Shown in pieces: positions 43,220 through 52,026 of a DNA stretch of 64,000 bases. The notes beneath the pieces were generated by a model. The model did no database searches, was not told the origin of the DNA, and saw only the letters and a program-made list of their open reading frames with translations. The position numbers and the translations under genes were made by a program. The number at the start of each line of letters is the position of its first letter. Within the stretch, counting starts at the first letter, position 1. Source of the stretch: Paenibacillus pedocola (GTDB taxonomy: Bacteria > Bacillota > Bacilli > Paenibacillales > Paenibacillaceae); NCBI RefSeq assembly GCF_031599675.1, contig NZ_CP134223.1, forward strand, positions 5,332,001-5,396,000. The letters run 5' to 3'.

Positions 43220-43453
43220 ATGGGTCAAGCAGGTCAACAAGGTCGTGGAAGCCGTTCCAATAACCTGGTCGTTCCACAAGCGAATGCAGCGCTGCAGCAG
43301 TTGAAATATGAAGCAGCACAGGAGCTTGGTGTTACGATTCCTCAAGACGGTTACTACGGTAACTACACTTCCCGCGAAACAGGTTCTTTGGGAGGATATA
43401 TCACCAAACGTCTGGTACAACTGGCAGAACAACAACTGTCTGGTCGTTCGTAG
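43220..43453 (+). CDS. Alpha/beta-type small acid-soluble spore protein
   Basis: A 77-residue DNA-binding protein that coats and protects spore DNA and is degraded by GPR at germination. It shows the SASP signature: NNLVVPQANAALQQLKYEAA, then QELGV (GPR cleavage-site region) and GGYITKRLVQLAEQQL. AAGGAGGTGAACAAAC precedes the ATG. Forespore expression is supported by the sigma-G type promoter. Confidence 0.97.
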   Translation: MGQAGQQGRGSRSNNLVVPQANAALQQLKYEAAQELGVTIPQDGYYGNYTSRETGSLGGYITKRLVQLAEQQLSGRS

Positions 43454-43511
43454 TAGCCTTATTTTAAGTGGATTTATCCGGCAGGCTAATGCCTGATACG
43501 GAGTAGTTTTT

Positions 43512-43555
43512 CAGCCCGTCTATCGCTTCTTGCCGAAGCGTAGGCGGGTTTTTTG
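43512..43555 (+). terminator. SASP gene terminator
   Basis: GCCCGTCTATCGCTTC pairs with GAAGCGTAGGCGGG, followed by TTTTTT. Confidence 0.9.
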
Positions 43556-43578
43556 CTAAGGGGTGATCTATGTATAGC

Positions 43579-43992
43579 TCAGCCGAAATATTGATCGGAA
43601 GCATCCCCGGAATGCGGGCCTTTCGGTGCGCGGATCATCAGATTGGCCATATTGTAATTCGACTCCAAAATAGCATCGACAACCACCATTCCCTGGCGAA
43701 CCGCAAATTCATAGCTGATCTCACCGTGTGTCCAGCGCCGTTTGTATTTGAGGCTCTCCAGCGCCATAAGCCGGAACGAGGATTGCTGGCCGGAGCTGAG
43801 TCCATCAGGCTCTGCTGTAATTGCACCACCGCGGCCGGACAGCGGATTATGGCGGATACCAAACTTGCCGATGACATTATTCCTGATTTGCATAAAAACC
43901 GTACCGGAAGTCAACCCTGACAATTCCTCCTGCAGTTCCTTAAACACTAAATCCACCTGTCTCGCCAGCGAGAGTTGTTCCGTCCGTAGCAT
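43579..43992 (-). CDS. Hypothetical soluble protein
   Basis: A 137-residue product with no signal peptide or helix in the membrane. It begins MLRTEQLSLARQVDLVFKEL, has a strand-rich core (TVFMQIRNNVIGKFGIRHN, EISYEFAVRQGMVVVDAILE) and a Gly/Ser/Asp-rich tail. ATG at 43992 is preceded by TTTTAGGAGGAACAAT. I do not recognise the family. Just upstream sits a 65-bp tandem repeat whose first copy abuts the ribosome binding site. Confidence 0.7.
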   Translation of the reverse strand: MLRTEQLSLARQVDLVFKELQEELSGLTSGTVFMQIRNNVIGKFGIRHNPLSGRGGAITAEPDGLSSGQQSSFRLMALESLKYKRRWTHGEISYEFAVRQGMVVVDAILESNYNMANLMIRAPKGPHSGDASDQYFG

Positions 43993-44006
43993 ATTGTTCC
44001 TCCTAA

Positions 44007-44165
44007 AAGTTTTGTTAGCAATACTTCTCCGCTTATTCTTCGTACAAAACTCGCTTCGAAAGCATAAACTTAAGTTTTGTTAGCAATACTTCTCCGCTTA
44101 TTCTTCGTACAAAACTCGCTTCGAAAGTATAAACTTAAGTTTTGTAGCAATGCTGCTCCGCTTAT
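44007..44165. repeat. 65-bp tandem repeat, two full copies and a partial third
   Basis: Copies occupy 44007-44071 and 44072-44136, differing by one base, with a degenerate partial copy at 44137-44165. The unit begins AAGTTTTGTTAGCAATACTT and contains AGTTTTGT and ACAAAACT as an inner inverted repeat. The repeat lies in the 5' region of the minus-strand gene at 43579. The remaining gap to 44464 holds AT-rich sequence and one terminator, and no gene was seen. Confidence 0.95.
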
Positions 44166-44363
44166 CCAGTTTTTGTAGAAAAACACCTTCGCATTTATGT
44201 CTAGCAGGCCTTATATAAGGCTTTAGGCTCATTATAGGACACTAAATTCAGCGCTACAACATTATTCAACATAATTGGGTGAAAGTCCCTATAAATGCGC
44301 AATTTTCATTATCGATAAATAGAATTACCGTTATATAACGACTAATTTCGACAAATAAACAGT

Positions 44364-44394
44364 CAAAAAAAGCCCCTAAGCAGGGGCTTTTGCG
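44364..44394 (-). terminator. pepF terminator
   Basis: AAAAGCCCCT, AAGC and AGGGGCTTTT form a stem-loop with T-runs on both sides, 70 bases after the pepF stop. Confidence 0.85.
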
Positions 44395-44464
44395 CGTTCA
44401 CACATAAGTTGAACATTATAAACCATTATTCAAAAATATGAATTGTCTAACTTTTGACAAACAT

Positions 44465-46264
44465 TTAAGCAAATTGCTCGGTCATCCGCAGGAATTCGTT
44501 AATATCTTCGACGATCAAATCGACAGCTCCCTGCCAGAAGTCCGGCTTCTTAAGATCAACGCCGAGATGTCTCAAGACCAGATCCTCCAGTGTCATCACA
44601 CCGGTATCCCGCAGCAGGCTATCATATTTATCAGCAAACGATGGACCTTCTTGCAGGGCTAACCGGTACAGCCCCGTACTGAACATATACCCGACAGTAT
44701 ACGGGAAGTTGTAGAACGGTACATCCGTGATGTAGAAATGCAGCTTGGACGCCCAGAAATGCGGGTGATATTCAGACAGGACTCCGCAGAAGGCTTCCTT
44801 CTGGGCTTCTTCCATCAGTGCCGACAGTTCTTCGGCGTTAACCAGACCTTCTTTGCGCTTCTCGTAAAAACGGGTCTCAAACAGGAAGCGTGCGTGGATA
44901 TTCATGAAAAAGGCAACGCTGTTCTGAATTTTTGCTTCAAGCAATGCAAGCTTCTCACCGGCTTCAGTGGATGCCTTTACCTGAGCATCGGCTACAATCA
45001 CTTCGGCAAAAGTCGAGGCTGTCTCCGCGACATTCATCGCATAGTTCTGATTGAACAGCGGCTGGTCATCGAGCAGGAAGGAGTGATAAGCATGGCCCAG
45101 CTCATGCGCCAGTGTCGAAACATTGGAAGGCGTGCCGCTATAGGTCATAAAAATGCGTGATTCCTTACTCTCCGGGAAAGATACACAGAAGCCGCCTGGA
45201 CGTTTAGCCGGACGGTCTTCGACCTCAATCCAGTTATTGTCGAAAGCATGCTCGGCGAAATCCGCCATCCTTGGACTGAATTTGCGGAATTGCGTAACAA
45301 TGTCTGCTGCTGCTGCTTCATAAGGAATTTTGCCGGAGGATTTGCCGACCGGCGCATCAACATCGACCCAGGACAATGCATCCTTGCCGAGAACCTTGGC
45401 TTTCCGCTGCAAATACGATACAAGTGCCGGCTTGTTTCTGGTAATTACATCCCACATCATATCCAGGGTGGCACGCGACATCCGGTTGATGCCAAGCGGT
45501 TCCTTGAGCACATCGTCCCAGCCTCTTCCCTTGTACAGCTTCAGGCGGAAGCCTGCCAGATGATTGAGGGTGTCGGCACTGTAATCCGCAGCAGCAGCCC
45601 AGGCCTCTTCCCATTTCCGGAACATGGTCTCACGTACATTGGCGTCATCATCGCTCAGCTTGTTGAACGCTTGGCCGACAGACAGCAGTTTCGTTCCGTC
45701 TTTGTCTTCAAAGGGAATCTGGATCGAGCCTACAATCGTCTCATAATGCTCACTCCAGCCATGATAGCCGTCTACGGCAAGCTCCAGCGCAAGGCTCTCC
45801 AGCTCCGGGCTCATTTTCTCACGGGCCAGGTCACGGCTTTCACTTAGTACGAAAGAGAGCGGTGCGATCTCAGGACGGGCCATCCACTGTGTCCAAACCG
45901 CGTCTGATGTCTGGCGAAGTACACTGTCGAACTGCGAACTGATCCCCTCGAACCCGGCGCGCAGCCCTGTCACTTTAGAGGACAGCCGGACAGCTCCTTT
46001 GTCCTGCTGATTCTGGGCACCCAGACAGCCGGTAAATTCCGACGCCTGAGTCAGGCGGCCGGCGCAGCTCTGCAGCAGCTCGATTACGCCATCCAACGCT
46101 GTGGTAGCTTCTGCGTCAGCAGGAGATTCTGCACCAGCAACCTGCTTGCCCAAAGACTCTATATCCGCTTCGAGCTTCTTAAGAAAGTCCTCAAACTGGG
46201 GAGAGGATGAGCCTCCCGGAAAAATAGAATCCAAATCCCAGGTTAACGATATCGGTTGTTTCAT
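44465..46264 (-). CDS. Oligoendopeptidase, M3 family (PepF type)
   Basis: A 599-residue cytosolic zinc metallopeptidase that hydrolyses oligopeptides. The zinc motif HExxH is in TLAHELGHAYHSFLL, with the third ligand Glu in NVAETASTFAEVIV about 25 residues later. The N-terminal PISLTWDLDSIFPGG and the C-terminal YHPHFWASKLHFYITDVPFYNFPYTVGYMFS segments are typical of PepF-like M3 enzymes. ATG at 46264 is preferred to 46291, which lacks a ribosome binding site. Confidence 0.94.
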   Translation of the reverse strand: MKQPISLTWDLDSIFPGGSSSPQFEDFLKKLEADIESLGKQVAGAESPADAEATTALDGVIELLQSCAGRLTQASEFTGCLGAQNQQDKGAVRLSSKVTGLRAGFEGISSQFDSVLRQTSDAVWTQWMARPEIAPLSFVLSESRDLAREKMSPELESLALELAVDGYHGWSEHYETIVGSIQIPFEDKDGTKLLSVGQAFNKLSDDDANVRETMFRKWEEAWAAAADYSADTLNHLAGFRLKLYKGRGWDDVLKEPLGINRMSRATLDMMWDVITRNKPALVSYLQRKAKVLGKDALSWVDVDAPVGKSSGKIPYEAAAADIVTQFRKFSPRMADFAEHAFDNNWIEVEDRPAKRPGGFCVSFPESKESRIFMTYSGTPSNVSTLAHELGHAYHSFLLDDQPLFNQNYAMNVAETASTFAEVIVADAQVKASTEAGEKLALLEAKIQNSVAFFMNIHARFLFETRFYEKRKEGLVNAEELSALMEEAQKEAFCGVLSEYHPHFWASKLHFYITDVPFYNFPYTVGYMFSTGLYRLALQEGPSFADKYDSLLRDTGVMTLEDLVLRHLGVDLKKPDFWQGAVDLIVEDINEFLRMTEQFA

Positions 46265-46393
46265 TGGTTTCCACCATTCCTTTACTATCATTTGGTTTTC
46301 TTTGTATTTGGCCTGAAGCCATGGTAAAGTGAATTACGAAAAGCGTGGCGCCAGCGGCTCCACAGCTAACATTAAACTTAGGAGGGCTGCAAC

Positions 46394-46576
46394 ATGAAAC
46401 CACTGCAAATTTCACCGGAAACAGCGATCACCCTATCCAAACAGCTGGGCGTTCCCCTGGAACACTTGATGCATATGCCTCAACATATTTTGCTGCAAAA
46501 AATCGCCGAATTATCCAAGAAGCAGAGTGAAGGTACCAGCGGGACAGAGGCATCACCTGAGAAGGGAACCGAATGA
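46394..46576 (+). CDS. YycC-like small protein
   Basis: A 60-residue product that begins MKPLQISPETAITLSKQLGV and continues MPQHILLQKIAEL, matching the YycC family of Bacillales, whose function is unknown. It has a Lys/Glu/Ser-rich tail absent from the shorter B. subtilis protein. AGGAGGGCTGCAAC precedes the ATG. The stop overlaps the start of the next gene (ATGA), so the two are translationally coupled. Confidence 0.85.
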   Translation: MKPLQISPETAITLSKQLGVPLEHLMHMPQHILLQKIAELSKKQSEGTSGTEASPEKGTE

Positions 46577-46803
46577 TTCCTTTCAGCCATACCTGGCCTT
46601 ATGACATTATTTATGGTGACCTGTATGTACAATATTGTCCGTTCTGCAACGAGGAAAATGTGCTTTTGCCGATGAAGCCGAAGGAATTGCAGCTCGTGCG
46701 CGACGGCAAAAAAAAGCTGCTGGTTTTCCCCTGCTGCAGTACAAGCCCGACGGTCATCGATAATGACGCTGACTATCTGCTGTTTGACCGTGCTGTCCGC
46801 TGA
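46573..46803 (+). CDS. Small Cys-rich protein, possible zinc-binding
   Basis: A 76-residue protein. It carries CPFC (residues 22-25) and CC (54-55), which could form a four-cysteine metal site, set in a mixed strand/helix context (DIIYGDLYVQYCPFCNEENV, KKLLVFPCCSTSPTVI). No family recognised. It overlaps the YycC-like gene by 4 bases and is followed by a bidirectional terminator. Confidence 0.75.
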   Translation: MIPFSHTWPYDIIYGDLYVQYCPFCNEENVLLPMKPKELQLVRDGKKKLLVFPCCSTSPTVIDNDADYLLFDRAVR

Positions 46804-46854
46804 GTAATCGGAGTAAACAACCCCATATACCGCTGTTACCATGACAGCTGCTAA

Positions 46855-46897
46855 TAAAGCGCAAAAGAGGGCTCTCTCTGTTTTGCGCTTTTTTTGA
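46855..46897. terminator. Bidirectional terminator
   Basis: AAAGCGCAAAA pairs with TTTTGCGCTTT, followed by TTTT. It separates the Cys-rich gene from the convergent DUF2225 gene. Confidence 0.88.
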
Positions 46898-46927
46898 CTG
46901 CACATACCTGCACTCCGTTACAAGCGG

Positions 46928-47629
46928 CTATAGATTGGGAATGCTGTCCGGATCAACATTGTCACCGCGCATCTGTTCACGCAGCAGCGTCCATTGCTCA
47001 CGGGCCGCCCGGATCATCGCAGCGTCCATAATCCTCTGGTCATTAATCAGACGCGAGAACCATTTCACTGCGTTTAAATACTCCCCTATTCGTCTGTTCA
47101 ACTCACCAATCAGAAACATCAGGCGGGCATCATTGCCGCCCATTCCGTCATTCTCAAATACCTTGATATACTCATCCAGGGAATACCGCAGGAAACGCTG
47201 CTCCAGCGCCGTCTCCCCCTTATAACGGTACATCCAGGCGATATGGTGCAGATGGCTGGCAATAATCCGTTCCTTGTCCTGGATACATTGGGCGCAGATC
47301 AGTGCTAGCTTGTAGGTTTCAAGAGCGGTTTCCCAGTTGCGTTTCCCGCCGAAATCCCGGTTTTTCCAGCGGCTTCCTACCTGTTCGTTAAATGCTTTGC
47401 GCTGCCAGTCGGCCAGCTTGTCGGCTGAATTCTCCGTGGAGGCGAACCCGCATTTGGGGCAGACGCGCACAACATAATAATCGGGATTCTCATCTTTGTA
47501 ATAGGAGCAGAAATCTGCATCACGGCGTATAGCTCTTTTAAGGCTTGGGCGCACCCGCGAGGTGGAAAATTCATGTTCACAGTTGCTGCAAATTACGTTA
47601 ATTGAATACAGGGGGACTAATTCTGTCAA
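46928..47629 (-). CDS. DUF2225 protein
   Basis: A 233-residue protein with the DUF2225 layout: two CxxC zinc-ribbon pairs near the N terminus (ICSNCEHEF at about 14-17 and VCPKCGFAS at about 58-61), followed by a helical, TPR-like region (WETALETYKLALICAQ, ASHLHHIAWMYRYKGE, DARLMFLIGELNRRIGEY). Function is unknown. It is 31 bases downstream of the globin gene on the same strand. Confidence 0.88.
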   Translation of the reverse strand: MTELVPLYSINVICSNCEHEFSTSRVRPSLKRAIRRDADFCSYYKDENPDYYVVRVCPKCGFASTENSADKLADWQRKAFNEQVGSRWKNRDFGGKRNWETALETYKLALICAQCIQDKERIIASHLHHIAWMYRYKGETALEQRFLRYSLDEYIKVFENDGMGGNDARLMFLIGELNRRIGEYLNAVKWFSRLINDQRIMDAAMIRAAREQWTLLREQMRGDNVDPDSIPNL

Positions 47630-47660
47630 ATGCCCTCATCCTTTCGCGATCAACTACTCC

Positions 47661-48044
47661 TTACTCCTCAGGCATGTTGACAAAATGATGTGCAGGTCCA
47701 GCAAGCCGGCTCAAAACAAATGAACGGAGCGGTTCCTCTACACCGGTTTCCTCCAGTGCCTCTTTCATACAGTCCAGCCATTCGTCGGCACGCTCCGGTG
47801 TAATCGGAACATGCATATGTCTTGCTCTCATCATCGGATGGCCATGCTGCTGTGAGAATAGTGCAGGCCCGCCAAAAAACTGACTGAGAAATTGATACTG
47901 CTTTTCCATAACAGGAGTAATATCGGCAGGGAATAACGGGCTTAGCTGCGGATGAAGCTGCACCTTGGCATAAAACACTTCCACCAGACGGTGAAGTCCC
48001 TCAGCGCCCCCCAGGTTATCATATAGACTAGCGTTTGGATTCAT
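47661..48044 (-). CDS. Truncated hemoglobin, group II (YjbI-like)
   Basis: A 127-residue 2-over-2 globin that binds heme and probably O2 or NO. It begins SLYDNLGGAEGLHRLVEVFY, has the Gly-Gly pair in QFFGGPALF and the likely proximal ligand H76 in RARHMHVPIT. The group II/O subtype is suggested by the Tyr and Trp positions (EKQYQFLSQFF, DEWLDCM). It differs from B. subtilis in context, where yjbI neighbours yjbH. Confidence 0.92.
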   Translation of the reverse strand: MNPNASLYDNLGGAEGLHRLVEVFYAKVQLHPQLSPLFPADITPVMEKQYQFLSQFFGGPALFSQQHGHPMMRARHMHVPITPERADEWLDCMKEALEETGVEEPLRSFVLSRLAGPAHHFVNMPEE

Positions 48045-48096
48045 CGGAGGTTACCAGCTTTCTTCCATATTAATGTACGGCTAAATTTATTATACC

Positions 48097-48133
48097 AAAA
48101 AAAAAGGCGCTAAACTTAAGTTTAGCACCTTGG
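48097..48133 (-). terminator. Terminator of the 31-residue gene
   Basis: On the minus strand AAGGTGCTAAACTT pairs with AAGTTTAGCGCCTT, followed by a long T-run. It lies 8 bases after the small gene's stop. Confidence 0.85.
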
Positions 48134-48140
48134 GAGTTAT

Positions 48141-48236
48141 TTAATAGGTCCTAAATTCCTCATCACCTGGAGGGACGAGCGAGACCCGGATAACATATAC
48201 AAAAGCACAAACGAGAACTCCGGCAACTACACTCAT
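48141..48236 (-). CDS. 31-residue single-helix membrane protein, uncharacterised
   Basis: A minus-strand frame starting at ATG 48236, 8 bases after GGAG, and ending in TAA at 48141-48143, followed at once by a strong terminator. The product begins MSVVAGVLVCAFVYVIRVSL: one hydrophobic helix over about residues 2-21, then PPGDEEFRTY, a charged tail. It is too short to match known families by eye. The compact unit with ribosome binding site, frame and terminator is what makes it credible. It resembles the 31-residue gene at 3018-3113 in size and layout, not in sequence. The rest of the 48237-48408 gap is AT-rich. Confidence 0.55.
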   Translation of the reverse strand: MSVVAGVLVCAFVYVIRVSLVPPGDEEFRTY

Positions 48237-48408
48237 CACCATCACTCCATCCCTAATTATTAATATAAAAAAGGTGTGCATTAATTAATTTTATAATACC
48301 ATAATTCAAGCTGAAAATCACAGAGAAATGTAATCGCTTTCCGAACTTTTTTGTGCTGTTTGTCCTACTTTCTGCATACATCTAACCATAGACCGGGAGG
48401 CGTTGCTT

Positions 48409-49674
48409 ATGACTTTCAAAAAGCTGGGCGGACCGCTGCTGGGCCTGCTCCTGGCCGGCTGTATGCTGCTGGTGCTGCTGCACCCGGCAAATACGCTTGC
48501 CGCAGCACTGCGCGGGCTGGCCATCTGGTGGGACGTACTGTTCCCTTCGCTGTTTCCATTCTTCGTCATTTCCGAAATGCTGCTTGGCTTCGGGGTAGTG
48601 CATCTTTTCGGGGCTCTGCTCGATCCGCTCATGCGCCCGCTGTTCAATATCCCCGGCAGCGGCGGTTTTGTGGCCGCCATGGGATATGTATCAGGATATC
48701 CAGTCGGTGCCAAATTAACCGCAAAGCTGCGCGACCAGCAACTGATCAGCCGGGTGGAAGGCGAGCGGCTGGTGGCCTTCACGACCTCCTCGGACCCGAT
48801 TTTCCTGCTGGGTGCGGTATCGGTCGGCTTTTTTCACGATGCCTCCTTAGGGCTTGTGCTGGCACTCTCGCACTACGGCGGCGGATTGATTGTGGGTCTT
48901 CTGATGTCCTTTCACGGGCGCCAGGACAAACCCGCTGTCATGTCTAAGCACCCTGACGGGTCGTCCGGTCTGCCACAGGCTGCGGAGGGACAACGCGAAG
49001 GAAGGCTTCGCTTGGCGCTGAACTCCATGGCTGAGGCCCGGCGCAGGGATGGACGGAGTTTGGGCGAGCTGCTTAAAAGCGCAGTGCAGTCCTCACTGCA
49101 GCTTATTATTGTCGTCGGAGGGCTGGTTGTATTCTTCAACGTGCTCATGGAGCTGCTCACCCGCGCCGGCGTTATGTCGGCCCTGTTCAACGTCCTTGGC
49201 AGCCTGCTGTCCTTCGCGGGCTTCCCGCCCGGGCTGTCGGCGGCGTTGGCCAGCGGCTTCTTCGAGGTGACGATTGGCGCCCGTTCAGCCGGTGAAGCCG
49301 TTGCTTCTGTCCCCCTGCAGTTCAAAGCAGCAACGGCAGCCTTCATCCTCTCTTGGGGCGGATTATCGGTTCACGCCCAGGTAGCGAGCATTCTGAACGG
49401 TACAGGCCTGCGCTATCTGCCCTTTATGGCAGCAAGGCTGGTGCATGCCTTCCTGTCTGCGGTCTTACTGCTCCTTCTCTGGAAACCCGTCGTTGGTTCC
49501 AGGCTGTCTGCAGGCTTCAGTTCTTTACCTGCTTTTACCGGATTTTCCTCTTCACCGGTCTCCGGCTTGGCCGCCAGCCTCGGTCTGCTGGGCGTGCTGC
49601 TGGGAGCAGCCCTGGTGCTGTCTCTGCTGGTCTGGCTGCTGCGAAAAACTCCGCTGCTCCGGCCGCGGCCATAA
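48409..49674 (+). CDS. ylbJ: Sporulation integral membrane protein YlbJ
   Basis: A 421-residue nucleoside-recognition (gate) domain membrane protein with about eight helices. Hallmarks: WWDVLFPSLFPFFVISEMLLGFGVVH near residue 40-65 (in two segments), GYVSGYPVGAKLTAKL (about 92-107) and FTTSSDPIFLLGAV (about 125-138). B. subtilis YlbJ is a sigma-E-dependent protein needed for spore cortex formation. ATG at 48409 lies 8 bases after GGGAGG. A Ser/Pro-rich loop near residue 370 adds length. Confidence 0.9.
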   Translation: MTFKKLGGPLLGLLLAGCMLLVLLHPANTLAAALRGLAIWWDVLFPSLFPFFVISEMLLGFGVVHLFGALLDPLMRPLFNIPGSGGFVAAMGYVSGYPVGAKLTAKLRDQQLISRVEGERLVAFTTSSDPIFLLGAVSVGFFHDASLGLVLALSHYGGGLIVGLLMSFHGRQDKPAVMSKHPDGSSGLPQAAEGQREGRLRLALNSMAEARRRDGRSLGELLKSAVQSSLQLIIVVGGLVVFFNVLMELLTRAGVMSALFNVLGSLLSFAGFPPGLSAALASGFFEVTIGARSAGEAVASVPLQFKAATAAFILSWGGLSVHAQVASILNGTGLRYLPFMAARLVHAFLSAVLLLLLWKPVVGSRLSAGFSSLPAFTGFSSSPVSGLAASLGLLGVLLGAALVLSLLVWLLRKTPLLRPRP

Positions 49675-49808
49675 GCTGACTATTAGTATCCCCTTCAGGC
49701 ATTCTGCACACCGCCGCTGCGATTCTTTACAGGTTCAAATATTGTGTTCCAGGTCAAGATTGATTATGATCGTTGTATGACTGAAACATACAAAGGAGCC
49801 TGTACATC

Positions 49809-50612
49809 TTGAGATATTATGTTCTGGACCGCGGAGACGAGTTGTCCATTAAACTTGCGGAGCAGTTTCACAAGCTGGCGGCGGAGCGTAACCTGGAGCT
49901 GGACGCAGAGTCTCCGGAAATCGTCATCTCCATTGGCGGAGACGGGACCATGCTGCATGCATTTCATACGTTTATCGATCAGATTCCCAATCTTGCTTTT
50001 GTCGGTGTGCACACCGGCCATCTCGGCTTTTATGCAGATTGGAAGGCAGAGGAGCTGCCTGCCCTGATCGACCATATGTGCGGAACAACCGATTTAGCGC
50101 CACATCAGCCGCGCATCGTGCGCTATCCGCTGCTAGAGCTGGAAATTCACAAGAAATCCGGTTCCACTTCCCACATTGCGCTTAATGAGTTCACTCTAAA
50201 GGGTGTTGACGGAACAGTGGTCATCCAGATGGATATCAATGATGTTACGTTCGAAATGTTCCGCGGGGACGGACTGTGCATTTCTACACCGTCAGGCAGT
50301 ACAGCCTATAACAAGAGCCTTGGCGGCGCAATGGTGCATCCTTCGATAGAAGCGCTGCAGATTGCCGAAATAGCTTCCATTAATAATCGGGTATTCCGTA
50401 CGATGGGTTCGCCCCTTATGCTGCCCAAGCATCATCACTGCGACATTTTTTCGCGCAAGGATCAGCGTCTTTTGCTGACGGTTGACCATAACAATATTCC
50501 TGTGGATGATCTGATTTCTGTCCGCTGCCAAGTATCCGACAAAAAAATAAGCTTTGCCCGGTACCGCCCGTTCCCTTTCTGGAACCGCGTCCGCGAAGCT
50601 TTTCTGATCTGA
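49809..50612 (+). CDS. nadK: NAD kinase
   Basis: A 267-residue NAD+ kinase that makes NADP+. Motifs: GGDGTMLH (G43-H50), the NE/D motif ALNEFTLKG (N127, E128) and GDGLCISTPSGSTAYNKSLGG. The start is TTG at 49809, after AAAGGAGCCTGTACATC. The gene is followed by a terminator and is probably monocistronic. Confidence 0.95.
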   Translation: MRYYVLDRGDELSIKLAEQFHKLAAERNLELDAESPEIVISIGGDGTMLHAFHTFIDQIPNLAFVGVHTGHLGFYADWKAEELPALIDHMCGTTDLAPHQPRIVRYPLLELEIHKKSGSTSHIALNEFTLKGVDGTVVIQMDINDVTFEMFRGDGLCISTPSGSTAYNKSLGGAMVHPSIEALQIAEIASINNRVFRTMGSPLMLPKHHHCDIFSRKDQRLLLTVDHNNIPVDDLISVRCQVSDKKISFARYRPFPFWNRVREAFLI

Positions 50613-50637
50613 GGATCGGACTCACCTATGATTTACT

Positions 50638-50670
50638 AGCCGGGAAATGCATGCAATCCCGGCTCTTTTA
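50638..50670 (+). terminator. nadK terminator
   Basis: AGCCGGGA and TCCCGGCT flank the palindromic loop AATGCATGCAA, followed by CTTTTA. Confidence 0.85.
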
Positions 50671-50718
50671 TGCGCAGTAAATTTTACAAACTTTTCTATT
50701 CTATCTGACATGAATTGA

Positions 50719-50748
50719 TAGACAGAGAGAAAAATCAAATGGTATAAT
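50719..50748 (+). promoter_or_regulatory. Promoter of the stalk-domain protein gene
   Basis: TAGACA (50719-50724) and TATAAT (50743-50748) are spaced by 18 bases, 46 bases before the TTG start. Confidence 0.5.
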
Positions 50749-50793
50749 GAACCTATTTTACATAGTGTTGCTACTTAAAGGAGAGAGAAACTG

Positions 50794-51960
50794 TTGAAAA
50801 AACTATTGTCCTTAATTGGAGTAAGCCTACTGGCTCTCGTGCTTGCGGTCCCCGCTTTTGCCGCCGCCAAACCGATCTCCGTCTATGTCAACGGCAGCAG
50901 TCTTACATTCCCTGCCGGCGCCCCGTACCTTGATAATAACTCTGTACTGGTACCTTTCCGGGTTGTTTTTGAAAAGCTTGGAATGCAGGTGTTATGGGAT
51001 GCCAAGACTGGAACGGTTACCGGAACCAGCGCTAATCTTACAATCAGCCTCAAAATCGGCAGCAACCGTGCTTCCGTCAACGGTACGGTTAAGAAACTGA
51101 CCGTAGCCCCTGTTTCCAGCAAAGGCACCACCTACGTCCCGCTCCGTTTTGTAGCTGAGGCTACCGGCGGCACTGCGGTCTGGGATGCTGTTAACAGAAG
51201 TGTGAAGATCACCACTGCTGTCTCAACAGCAGCAAGTGATGAGAAGGCTATCACAGCACTCATCAAGCAGGCTGTCCAATACTATAATGAGGAAAAAGCC
51301 GTAAGCTATTACTCCCTTGTCGATGACGGGGACAGCTATACGGATGAGGTCTCTTCCTTGAACTCCTTTTTCCAGAATTATGATATGGAAACTACACTTG
51401 AGACTCTTAAAATCCTAAGTATTCAAGGCGATGAAGCCACTGTCTACACCGTCGAGAATGAAATCCGGACCGGCGGATATTACATGCCGGATGAGAAAGT
51501 CGAATATCTGTACAATCTCGTCCGCACCAATGGTGTATGGAAAATTTCCGAAATCAATGCACAGGAAAAGACAGTTCTGCTGACACGTGAACAAGGCATG
51601 AAATCCGCCGATATTCCGCAAGGCTATGCAACCACCATCAAGGACAATCTCAACAAGTACTTCCAGGCAATGACGAGTGAGAACATCGACGGAACGATGG
51701 CCCAGATGAGCTCATACGGGGAAGAGTATGATGCATCCAGCAAGGCGGATTTGCAGGATATTTTCGATAATTACGATCTTCAATATACACTGAATACCTC
51801 GAATATCTACTACTATGCTTCAGGCGAAGCCGCTGTTTACGCTGAAGTTACCGTAAAAGATGCCGGGACCGGTGAAACCTACGAACAGCCAATGATCTTT
51901 CTGTACTATCAATCGGAGACAGGAACATGGACGATTGATGATTTCTACTATCTCGATTAG
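50794..51960 (+). CDS. Secreted protein with copper amine oxidase-like stalk domain
   Basis: A 388-residue secreted protein. A signal peptide (MKKLLSLIGVSLLALVLAVP, cleavage after AFA near residue 24) precedes a copper amine oxidase N-terminal-like domain (about 28-145: SVYVNGSSL, VLVPFRVVFEKLG, TYVPLRFVAEATGG, WDAVNRSVKI), a common Paenibacillus surface module. The C-terminal region has two similar blocks, each starting with a helix and the motif ...NYDMETTL / NYDLQYTL, suggesting an internal duplication of an NTF2-like fold. The start is TTG after AAAGGAGAG. Despite the name, the stalk domain is not known to have enzyme activity. Confidence 0.88.
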   Translation: MKKLLSLIGVSLLALVLAVPAFAAAKPISVYVNGSSLTFPAGAPYLDNNSVLVPFRVVFEKLGMQVLWDAKTGTVTGTSANLTISLKIGSNRASVNGTVKKLTVAPVSSKGTTYVPLRFVAEATGGTAVWDAVNRSVKITTAVSTAASDEKAITALIKQAVQYYNEEKAVSYYSLVDDGDSYTDEVSSLNSFFQNYDMETTLETLKILSIQGDEATVYTVENEIRTGGYYMPDEKVEYLYNLVRTNGVWKISEINAQEKTVLLTREQGMKSADIPQGYATTIKDNLNKYFQAMTSENIDGTMAQMSSYGEEYDASSKADLQDIFDNYDLQYTLNTSNIYYYASGEAAVYAEVTVKDAGTGETYEQPMIFLYYQSETGTWTIDDFYYLD

Positions 51961-52026
51961 GCTGGCAGCAAGCTCAGGAGGCATTGCAATCGCATTACCA
52001 AATAAACTCAAAGGGTGCATCCACTA

